NCBI GenBank assembly: GCA_036940085.1
Contig: JALLBK010000823.1
Coordinates: 1 to 16,900 of the forward strand
Direction: 5' to 3'
Length of the DNA stretch: 16,900 bases
Origin: Discostella pseudostelligera
Taxonomy: Eukaryota > Bacillariophyta > Thalassiosirophyceae > Thalassiosirales > Thalassiosiraceae
The notes beneath the pieces were generated by a model that saw only the letters and a list, made by a program, of their open reading frames with translations, was not told where the DNA came from and made no database searches. Made by a program: the position numbers and the translations under genes. Below, in pieces: positions 1 to 8,340 of the stretch; within the stretch, counting starts at the first letter, position 1; every line of letters begins with the position of its first letter.

Positions 1-418
1 TGGTGGTGGTGGTGGTGGGAGTAGATGCGGTCGTACCCATGATACCCGACAGTGCCGTAGTTCCATCCATCAAGGCACGCAATGCTGCCGAACATCGAGA
101 TGGCGATTCGGATAAGGAGCGTATTTGATGGAGAAGATCGGCGAGTAGTGGTGAGGATGATGATAAGGAGGATGATGTTGTTGTGGATGATGCCATTGTT
201 GCTGCTATTACGGCTGCTGCTGCTGATGATGATGATGAGGGAGGCAACAAGGGTGCGACAATGGAAGTGTTGTTGCTGCTGCCAGCGGTCGATGCAGACG
301 AAGACGATTCCGCGGCGGCTATCATTGCCGTATTAGCAGTTGTTGTTGTTGTAACCGTAGCAGCAGCAGCCTCGGCGGCATCGCCGTCCCGCGTTCGTTT
401 CGATCGACGCGGTGGCAT
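1..418 (-). CDS. Low-complexity protein, 5' part only (runs off left edge)
   Basis: An uninterrupted minus-strand frame runs from an ATG at 418 down to base 1, 139 codons with no stop, so the 3' end lies outside the window. The protein opens with a basic patch (MPPRRSKRTR) resembling a nuclear localisation signal. Long Ala, Thr and Ser runs follow. A more complex stretch comes near residues 90-125 (SPLLADLLHQIRSLSESPSR, then a Cys/Ala/Leu-rich amphipathic segment), and then a Thr run. That stretch looks like real protein rather than repeat. The plus-strand frames over the same bases are shorter, contain stops and are explained by the codon repeats. A GA-rich tract lies immediately before the ATG. 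The upstream intergenic region carries two E2F-like sites. I do not recognise the family; nuclear location is only an inference from the basic patch. An intron further along cannot be excluded. Confidence 0.7.
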   Translation of the reverse strand, partial: MPPRRSKRTRDGDAAEAAAATVTTTTTANTAMIAAAESSSSASTAGSSNNTSIVAPLLPPSSSSSAAAAVIAATMASSTTTSSSLSSSSPLLADLLHQIRSLSESPSRCSAALRALMDGTTALSGIMGTTASTPTTTTT

Positions 419-420
419 TT

Positions 421-438
421 CTCTCTCTCTCTCTCTCT
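421..438. repeat. (CT)9 microsatellite
   Basis: This perfect dinucleotide run reads as GA repeats on the minus strand, directly upstream of the ATG at 418. It probably lies in the 5' leader or core promoter of the left-edge gene. Confidence 0.95.
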
Positions 439-753
439 ACTTTGTTATTGTTATTGATCTACAATATCGTACTCGTGGGTGTTGGACGATGCAATATTAA
501 TGCAGGGAATTAATTGATTGATTGATGAGAGTGAGGGGGAGAGAAGAGAGAGAGCCTAGGGGAATGTGCAGCGATGTTGTGATATCCCTAAATAATTGTG
601 TTGGAGATGAGAGAAGATCTTTTGTGGGACGTGGGCCGTCTTGATAGAGAAGATGGCCATGGTTGCATGCTTCTTCTTGATGGCCCGGCCTTGGCGTGTT
701 GGCGGTGGATTTTTGTTTGGTGGTGATGGTGGAAAGAAAGAGTTCTGCGAGAC

Positions 754-793
754 TTTCCCGCCAAAACGTCATGGGGAAAGATTTGGCGGGAAA
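754..793. promoter_or_regulatory. Inverted pair of E2F-like sites around an ACGTCA core
   Basis: TTTCCCGCCAAA at 754-765 and its exact reverse complement TTTGGCGGGAAA at 782-793 are separated by 16 bases. Both match the E2F/DP consensus TTTSSCGC. The spacer contains ACGTCA (766-771), a bZIP/CRE-type core. The pair lies about 340 bases upstream of the left-edge gene and about 590 upstream of the sulfotransferase-like gene. The sequence match is direct; regulation by E2F is inferred from the known consensus. Confidence 0.55.
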
Positions 794-824
794 TCTCATC
801 CCCCCCTGCCCACCACCTGCCGCC

Positions 825-882
825 GGCCATCCATCCATCCAGCCAGCCAGCCTGTCACCGAGCCAGCCAGTCACCGAGCCAG
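825..882. repeat. CCAT/CCAG tetranucleotide repeat block
   Basis: Short CCAT units pass into CCAG units. The 13-mer GTCACCGAGCCAG then occurs twice, at 854-866 and 870-882, a period of 16 bases. This looks like a slippage-prone microsatellite in the intergenic region. Confidence 0.85.
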
Positions 883-1383
883 GAAGGCAGGCGAAGGACG
901 TTTCACAACTACCATATCGTACTCATCATGGATTCAAAGCAGTGGTTGGCGAATAGGTAGTAGATCTACACCGTCTGTCCGTCAATATGTTGTTAAACCA
1001 GAACGAGCTTGAGACTGTGGAGATTCCATCTCTGAATATTATTGTGTGTGTGCCTTGAAATGTGGTACTAACATCATGTCGCATCGACATTCAAATATTG
1101 TAATTCCAATATTATGATGTGCTGATCACTGTGACCTCTCCCTCTCCCCGACCGTTGATCTTGATGGACAATTCGATATTACTCCTATTTGGATGAGAGT
1201 CAATGAGGGTGCACGTGAATTGCACCATACTACTCCTAATATATTATTATCACCTGGACAGCACAAGACCAACAAGAGCCAAAAAATGCAATAATAATTG
1301 AGTTGAGTAGTGAGCGTTGGATGGGAATAGATACCACACGATAATAGTAACTCTAGAGGGGATAGGGAGGCAGGAGGTCAACA

Positions 1384-3944
1384 ATGACGCTCAGCCCCCG
1401 GAATAGCGTCATCTACTCCACCAGCAACAACAACAATGCTGACAATGACAATGACAACAACACCAGCAGCATGACCAGTGCCGCCAATGCCACTACACAT
1501 ACTACTACCACTGGCATTGGCCGTGGCGTCATCGGTGGGGGTGGCGGTGGCGGCGGCAGTGTCAACAGTAGCAGGCCAATAATGCCAAGGACCAAACTCA
1601 AACGGACCTTCCTTCTCGTTTTTTGTATCGGTGGCCTTGGCGCGGCACTTTGGATGCAATTGTCGGAAATTGTCTTTCCGGCGAGTGTAGTTACTACTGG
1701 TGGTGGTGGTGGTGGTAGTAGTACTTCTACTTTGGCCACGGCAGGCATACTTGTTGATCGATCGTCATCATCAGCAGCAGCGTCGTCGTCGTCGTCGTCA
1801 TCATCATCATTGTCAGTAGGCACCTGGGAAGAAGGCAAGCAAAGCCAATCTACCATGCCAGCATCCACAGAGGGGGAAAGTGACATGAACAATAATCTTC
1901 ATCCTCCTCCTCCTCCTGATCTCCCCCCGGTACAGAAGATTATCTTGTTGGGAGAACGACATAGTGGTACTACTTGGATCACCAATTATCTATCGGACTG
2001 CTTTGATATCACGGTAAGAAAGACACAATCGAGTCAAAAAGGAATGGTTCACAGAATTGTACCTTTGCCATGGAGTTTGTATTTCTTATCACACACTCTC
2101 TCTCCACCCAACATGTCAACTCCGTCTTCCTTCCCTCTCTCACTCAATCTTACATCCAACTCCATTTATACTTATTATTATATTATCGGTGGTCACACCA
2201 AAGGTCTCCAACGAATACACTCGTTTCAAACACTGGTACCAATCCGACGACATACCCAAACAATCGGCCGTAGTTATTGTCATGTTCCGTGATCCCTACG
2301 ATTGGGTCGAGGCTATGCGACTCGAGCCTCACCATGCTCATGATCATTTACATCGACTGCCCATTTACAATTCCAAACGAAAGAAACACACCAGATCCAT
2401 ACCATTGGAATGGAAAGAATTTGTTACCAAACCATGGATGGGTCATCGTGGAAAGCACGATGAAAGCATTCGAAAAAATGGTAATACACACAATGCGACA
2501 TGTATGGATAAATATTCCTTCTTTGACGCGGCACCATGTTCCTATACGGATTCTACTTATGTCGAAGGATTGGGACAGTACAAGTATGAATATCTACCCG
2601 ATGGTTCCGAACGTGGCTATCCCTCCATTATTGATTTACGACGAATGAAAATTGAACATATGTTGTCGGTAGCGGAATTTCGTGGTACACGGTCCTTTTT
2701 TCCTTTTCGATATGAAGATTTGAATTGGAATGGTACGGGTGTTTTGTTGAGGAGTGTGGAGGAGGCTACGGGGTTGATAGCGAAATGCAATGCTACATTG
2801 GGGAAATCACATCGTAGACAACTACGACAACTACATCGACAACGACAACTGAAAACGAAGCATACAGTGCTACCGGCGGATTATATCCAATGGATGAATC
2901 GATTTGTTGATTGGGAAGTGGAAGAAAAAATTGGGTATTCTAAACGAGGAGGTGGGGACCTCGATGATGGTGAAGCGATGATAGAAAGTGAAGCCTCGTT
3001 GGAAGTGAATGTGTCTCCAGATCCGGATGTTCCCGACGAACAGATAATATTGCTCGGAGAACGGCACAGTGGTACCAATTGGATAACAGCTTATTTGACA
3101 GAATGCTTCAATATCACGGTACGACCATATCATTTTTATCGTCAGGCGCAAATTCTTTCCGTACCTCTTTGGTTCATGATGCGATTCGTTACTTCGAATT
3201 TGCTGCATGCAGGTTTCAAATGAGTACAAACGATTCAAGCATTGGTTCCAAGAGGAGGAATTGAAGAGAGTACCCGAGCGTTCGGCAGTGGTAGTGGCGT
3301 TGTTTCGTGATCCCTACGATTGGGTTGAGGCTATGCGTTTGTATCCACATCATGCTCATGATCATTTGCATTGGAAACTACCAATTTCGAACGCCAGTAC
3401 TCCTTGGCAGGAGATGGCAACTCCTTTAGACTGGAAGGCGTTTGTTACCAAACCATGGATTGGACGACGGGGGCGAATGGATAAACAAATCGGCAAATCT
3501 CAGGAGATGAAAGATAGTGTGATTTGCATGGATAACTACACTTATGTCGATGCGGCTCCATGCAGCGAGGAGGATGCTTCTTTTGTGAGGGGACTAGGAC
3601 AATACAAGTATGAATATCAGCACGATGGATCCGAGAGAGGGTTTAGCTCGATTATTGATCTTCGACGGGATAAAATCGTAAATATGTTCTCCGTGGCCGA
3701 CTTTCGTGGCACACGGGCTTTTTTGCCATTTCGATACGAAGACCTGGATGTGAACGGAACCTCTATTTTGTTGAGGAGTGTGGAGGAGGCAACCGGGCTC
3801 AAAGCGAGATGCAATGCAACGTCAGGGAACGCAATTACAACATACAGTGAACTGCCAATCGATTTCATTAGATGGATGAATCAATATGTGGACTGGGATG
3901 CAGAGAGTCGAATTGGATATGTGAAGCGAGGATTGAAAGGATGA
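1384..3944 (+). CDS. Tandem two-domain sulfotransferase-like membrane protein
   Basis: Exons 1384-2013, 2204-3118 and 3213-3944 encode 758 residues. The N-terminus is low-complexity (Asn, Thr, Gly). A hydrophobic segment follows at about 74-96 after basic residues (TKLKR), fitting a type II signal anchor of a Golgi protein. Poly-Ser and poly-Pro stretches come next. Two homologous domains follow. Domain A starts near 186 with the 5'-phosphosulfate-loop-like ERHSGTTWITNYL, then FRDPYDW (239-244) and RYEDL (379-383). Domain B starts near 490 with ERHSGTNWITAYL, then FRDPYDW (546-552) and RYEDL (689-693). These motifs, in this order, resemble sulfotransferases that use PAPS. Each domain is interrupted by a phase-0 intron at the same codon (DIT|VSNEY, NIT|VSNEY), so the gene arose by internal duplication. 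The substrate cannot be told; carbohydrate is a guess from the membrane anchor. The start is the first ATG of the frame. Confidence 0.85.
2014..2203 (+). other. Intron 1 of the sulfotransferase-like gene (190 nt, phase 0)
   Basis: The donor is GTAAGA and the acceptor CACACCAAAG. Removal joins DIT to VSNEY in frame, and the interior is pyrimidine-rich. It sits at the position homologous to intron 2 of the same gene. Confidence 0.88.
3119..3212 (+). other. Intron 2 of the sulfotransferase-like gene (94 nt, phase 0)
   Basis: The donor is GTACGA and the acceptor GCATGCAG. Removal joins NIT to VSNEYKRF, matching the junction in domain A exactly. Confidence 0.88.
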
Positions 3945-4100
3945 GTCTGCTGCCATCAGCAACTTGATAGATGAAGTTAAACGGGTCGAGCATAAGTCGG
4001 CTTTGCAAATTAAAGAAATTACTCTCCTAAGCTAATAACCTTTCTGTAACTATACGTTGACGAGGTGCTATGCCTATGCAAGAGTACATTTTTAATCCGT

Positions 4101-7100
4101 TTAGAAATGCCCCGCAGTGATACCTCCTTTAACTTCCGAATCCTCCGTGAGTCGTTGTCCGGTACTTTCAGTAACTGGTTCGCTTTGACGCAACAACACT
4201 TCAAAATGATGATTCATCCAATCAAGATCAATATTGTCTCGATCTTGATACGATGGGAAACTATTTTCGCCTCCCAGTCTGCATAGCGCCGCGATGGATG
4301 ATGCATCATCATCACTGGCATCAACAATTACGGCATCTAAACTATTGTCATCATCGTACAATATCCTTTTCTGGACACTCATTCCACGAGGACGGAAGAG
4401 TGAATGCAATTTTTGACCATCTAGTTTCAAAGGTAGGCGGCTGACAATATAATTTGACCATGACGATTGTTGCATGATTACTTCTGCCTTGGCAACGGCG
4501 ACATGTCGCCTCACTGCAAACAGAGTCGGGAGATCCACCATCAGGCCATACACACGGGATGCCGCTTGTCGAACCTCGCGATTTGCATCGCCATTCTTTC
4601 CATCGGAAAAACATTTCAGCGTGTCAATGATTCGAAGTCCATCCAATGCCTCGGTAATGGCAGTCAACGGACCCTCCGAGATAAGTTTTGATAGCAGATC
4701 CAGTGCCAACAGTATATGCCTGGGATTCTTCGATCCATGTAATCGACTCCAAATGACGCACATTACCGCACGAAAGTTAGTATCGTATTCGCGACAGTCG
4801 GAGATGGCCGAGGATGTGGAAAATTTTACACCATCGCCATCCAATGGATTATCTCTCGTGAGTGCCAATGCTGTACTTCGTATCTGGACTTGTCGTTCCA
4901 CTGCCATTCGACGCGTGCACGCACCGAACCTCCTCACGTTCTCGAGCGAGAATTCGAGCTGGTGGATGGTTAAGTATTTTGAACAGACGTCGAACAGAGG
5001 AATGTGATCTGGTCATGAAGCAAAACAAATTAGGAGTAGGCAACATGAGAACAGTGACAATATGCACGTCCTTATTGCAAGTACATTGCAAGTGCAACTT
5101 ACGTGGCATTATGTTCGACCTATCCCTCCTCATGGATATGTCCTCGACACGCCCACTTGCATGCGCCGCAAACATTCGAGAGGCGCTCAATTTCTGCAAC
5201 ACCAAGTATGTTGGCGAACCCACCTTCTCCCCAAGTTGTTCCTTCCGAAGTAAGAACTTTCGTCGATCGAGGAGAAATGATCCTCGTGATTCAGAGAGGT
5301 ACATGCCCATGTCTCCATACAGGTGCACAAAGAAGGAGGTTAGAGCCGACCGAATGCATTCCTCTCCATGCTCGTTCTCGGCAACAAAGCTTTCAACATC
5401 GTTATTTAGGGATGTAGCGGAGTACATAAGTGCAGTGGGTGGGTTTGATCGCTGTCGGTGTTCCTCTTGGGCATCCTCGTTCTCGAGCGCATCATCATCA
5501 TCCGTGGCATCGGCAAAAAAAGAAGTACGGATCAACTTTCCAAATGCCGCCGCAGCATCCACAGAGGAGGCATACTCACGTCGTTCCAACAGGGTCATGT
5601 AACGTACTGCATTATTTGATGAATTCGTCGTCTTTCCGGGATGCTTCCCATCACTCGATGATGTCACGGGCGTGATACTTTCATCCAGTCTCTTCCCATT
5701 CGAATCTCTCATCATTTCGGAAGTCCCACTGCCCCCCGCAACAATCTCTTCGCCTAGAAGGATTTGTTCTGCCTTCAGAATCTCATCTAAATCTATAGCC
5801 AGATATTCGGACGCAAACTTTTGACTCTGACTACCTCCACTACCAATATTCCCACCTACCTTCTTTAGTAAATCCGGCACCGTCAAGCGAGGGTTGGACA
5901 TATTTAACGTCAACATTTCATTGGAATCCAAATTCACATACAATACATCCGATATTGATTTACCAAGAAGTTTTCGTACCCTCGACGCTTGGTTGTTCAA
6001 TATTCCCACAAGGTACGGTGATTCTGCACACAAAACCGATTTCAACATTGAGGGTGGTACTACCGGGATGCAAATGTGTTCCCATACCAGTAAGCCCTGC
6101 GCTATCATTGACGATGCGGCTCGGACACAGGACGATAGACGTGTCGCGCATGCCGAGACGAAGACTATTCGTACTTCGCACAGCAAAGCCGAGAGCAATC
6201 GTACAAAGTTCTTCGTTTTGATGCAAAGTAAGAGCGGTAACATTGGATGTGCAATATCCTCTGGTATCAATTCTGAAGAGAGAGCGTCAAATCCAGGTTG
6301 GAGTGAGTGGGGGAGGTAGAACTGCAATGTATCATTCTTCTCCACAATTCGTCGTGTGGAGATTGTTGTTGCGTCGACAACATCCTCCTCGTTGCCGTTT
6401 CTGGTAATCATATTCTTGCTTGATCTCTTCCCCTGGTCGCTTGGATTCTTCCTCCATGATGTGTTCCCAATCCCATCACCACCTAATCCCCCCCCTCCTG
6501 CCCCTGATGTTCGACCTCCTTCGACACCTCCAAATTCGATTCCGTCCAAGGTAATACGAAAGAGAAATTCATTCTTTTCCATGATCGATCTTGCTGCCTC
6601 ACATGGAGTCAATGATGTTCCACTGCTGCTGATTGATAGTGGTGATTGCTGCTGCTGCTGCTGCTTCTTCTGCTCAACCATGGAATGAAGTGTCGTGCTA
6701 CTATCCAAAAAATTCAATCCTAATCCATACCGTCGCAGTTCAGCATAGTGTGCAATTAATGTAGCATGTTTCTGAAACAAAGCATGCAAATACGATCGAA
6801 TGGGATCATCATCATCATTGTTGCTATTATCGAATAGATTGCGATTTTGTATCGTCGACGTCGTCGTCGTTGAAATTATGCGTGATTGTAGGGCAATTGC
6901 CTCGGCAGTTTTGAGCACATTGGAATAAAATCCAATCCCCCCCGGCGCACGTGTGAGTAACACCATAGCACGATATTTTCGTCGTCCAATGTCTATTCGA
7001 GAACTGGTATTGTTGTGCTCTTGATGGTAGATATGGTGATTGGTGGTGGATGCAGTAGTAGTAGTAGTTGTTGTTGTCGTGTTGGTGAATGGCCATGATG

Positions 7101-7929
7101 TGGTGCCAGAAGTTGTTCTTGACAATGGAGGCAAATAATGTCGTACATGTCCAAACACTTTGGTGCCACTCCTACTACCACTAGTACTTGCGCCGCCGCC
7201 ACCATCATAATCCGATAACACGATCGTAAATGTATGTTGACATGGGATAAAATCCAATGGATAAATATCATATTTGGTAAGATCATGATGCTGACCTCGA
7301 TGATGATGTGCATATTGTGCACCTTGATTATTATTAAATTCAGTAGTAGTTCCGTCATATAGCTTGGTTGGCGTCGTTTGTTTCATCATCTTCGTTCCCT
7401 TTGTAGAAACGCCGCTGTCATCATCATAATCATCAATTTCCGGACGATCATGAGTATGGTTACAATCAGCAGTTGTTTCTGCTTCATCATATTCTGGAAA
7501 AGCCAACGAGGTTACTTTGGCAATAGTAGTTGGACTGTACAATTCATTGGATAGACTGCGGGAGATGGAAGTGGGTGGATCGATTATACGGGCTATTCCA
7601 TCATCAATGTTGCTGCTATTATTAGGAGCAGCAGGAGCAGTAAATGGATCATTTCTGCTTCGACGTGCACCATCGATGTTGCTGCTGCTGTTGCTGGCGG
7701 CTGGATTCTGACGACGTAGATGCACCTGATGTGGATGGGGCAAATCAAGAAAGAGATCAAAGAGACAGGTTGGCAAATGGCTACGCACTGGTCGTCGTCG
7801 TCGTCTAAGAGGTTGATTTTGCTGTTGCTGTTGCTGCTGATGTTGTTGAGATTGGGTACAAGCTTGCCCGTGGCGGCTGGACGACGTAGATGGAAGCATC
7901 ATCCTTCCAGAACAAGCTGATGTATTCAT
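4101..7929 (-). CDS. DENN-domain protein with C-terminal ENTH-like domain
   Basis: Exons 7929-5103 and 5008-4101 encode 1244 residues. DENN proteins act as Rab exchange factors on membranes. After a Gln-rich N-terminus, u-DENN pieces are visible (FDLF at 57-60, SLAFPEYDE near 141, HTFTIVLSDYDG near 232, VFGHVRHYLPP near 258, AMVLLTRAPG near 321), separated by long Thr, Asn and Gln inserts. The central DENN core covers about 566-670 (LLSALLCEVRIVFVS, VWEHICIPVVPPSML, YLVGIL). A d-DENN part covers about 780-930. After the intron, residues about 977-1110 resemble an epsin-type ENTH domain: FRAVMCVIWSRL, ILLALDLLSKLISEG and IIDTLKCF align with the ENTH helices. Such domains bind phosphoinositides or clathrin-coat membranes, so a role in endocytic or trans-Golgi traffic is inferred. 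The ATG at 7929 is the first of the frame. The 3' end faces the sulfotransferase-like gene 156 bases away. Confidence 0.85.
5009..5102 (-). other. Intron of the DENN-ENTH gene (94 nt, phase 1)
   Basis: On the minus strand the donor is GTAAGT and the acceptor is TTCATGACCAG, preceded by a CTAAT branch-like site and a T-rich tract. Splicing joins ...IMPH to HIPLFDV and connects the DENN frame to the ENTH frame. Without splicing, the DENN frame would stop about 57 codons past the ENTH junction with unrelated sequence. Confidence 0.82.
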
Positions 7930-8037
7930 TGCCGACTGCGGCGAATCAATTGTTGACGGTGATAACGCTCAACATATTAGTGATAGAAACTAAATAAACT
8001 ATGAATGCCAAGAGTACATTGACATTGAACGGAGATG

Positions 8038-8070
8038 CAGTGGCAGTGGCAGTGGCAGTGGCAGTCGCAG
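8038..8070. repeat. CAGTGG hexanucleotide repeat
   Basis: CAGTGG occurs four times in a row, then a degenerate unit (CAGTCG) and CAG. It lies in the divergent promoter region, about 110 bases upstream of the DENN-ENTH start. Confidence 0.9.
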
Positions 8071-8119
8071 GTGGTGGCCCAATGCAATATCTTCTCTATT
8101 CAATTTCTGGAATTCCGGA

Positions 8120-8144
8120 ATTTTGGCCCCCAAAAGGCCAAAAT
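8120..8144. repeat. 9-bp inverted repeat in divergent promoter
   Basis: ATTTTGGCC (8120-8128) and GGCCAAAAT (8136-8144) are perfect inverted arms around a 7-base loop. A second nested pairing, TTTTGG with CCAAAA, overlaps it. It could be a dimeric protein-binding site or a hairpin; the function is unknown. Confidence 0.6.
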
Positions 8145-8340
8145 CACATAATGGAATTTTCAATAGTAAATAATAGGTGGTGATGTTGATGATGGCAGAA
8201 ATTAAGCGGAAAATGAATGTGGCGAAGTCGAGAAGATGAAGAGATTGAGACGATGATAAGTATCCAGTTGGAGTGGCAGGGGACGGGAGGGCAACATAAC
8301 AACACCGTGCTGATAACGAGTTGCCGATAAGAGAATTATT

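Larger units (their letters stand above)
419..1383. other. Divergent intergenic region (promoters of two genes)
   Basis: There are 965 bases between the minus-strand gene starting at 418 and the plus-strand sulfotransferase-like gene starting at 1384. I see no convincing gene: the open frames here are low-complexity and overlap one another on both strands. The region holds a (CT)9 tract at 421-438, E2F-like sites at 754-793, tetranucleotide CCAT/CCAG repeats at about 825-882, and a small inverted repeat (AATATTG/CAATATT) at 1094-1113. Confidence 0.7.
7930..8340. other. Divergent intergenic region between DENN-ENTH and SET genes
   Basis: These 411 bases must hold both promoters. Visible features are a hexanucleotide CAGTGG repeat at 8038-8070 and an inverted repeat at 8120-8144. 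I see no gene or RNA here. Confidence 0.7.

Noticed and set aside
183..500. Plus-strand open frame over the left-edge repeats
   Set aside because: Its residues are translated trinucleotide runs, it has no ATG start, and the minus-strand frame through the same bases is longer and more protein-like.
827..882. CRISPR-like or other spaced repeat array
   Set aside because: The units are simple CCAT/CCAG microsatellite with no unique spacers, in a eukaryotic intergenic region.
497..1012. Overlapping open frames on both strands in the first intergenic region
   Set aside because: They are short, low in complexity, span the tetranucleotide repeats and resemble no family; the E2F-like pair in the middle fits a promoter better.
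1413..1892. 159-codon minus-strand frame opposite the sulfotransferase N-terminus
   Set aside because: Poly-Asp, poly-Pro and Val/Leu runs are the antisense of Ser, Gly and Asn codon repeats; the plus-strand frame continues into a conserved domain.
4862..5602. 246-codon plus-strand frame opposite the DENN exon
   Set aside because: No recognisable motifs; it is a shadow of the d-DENN coding region and crosses the intron.
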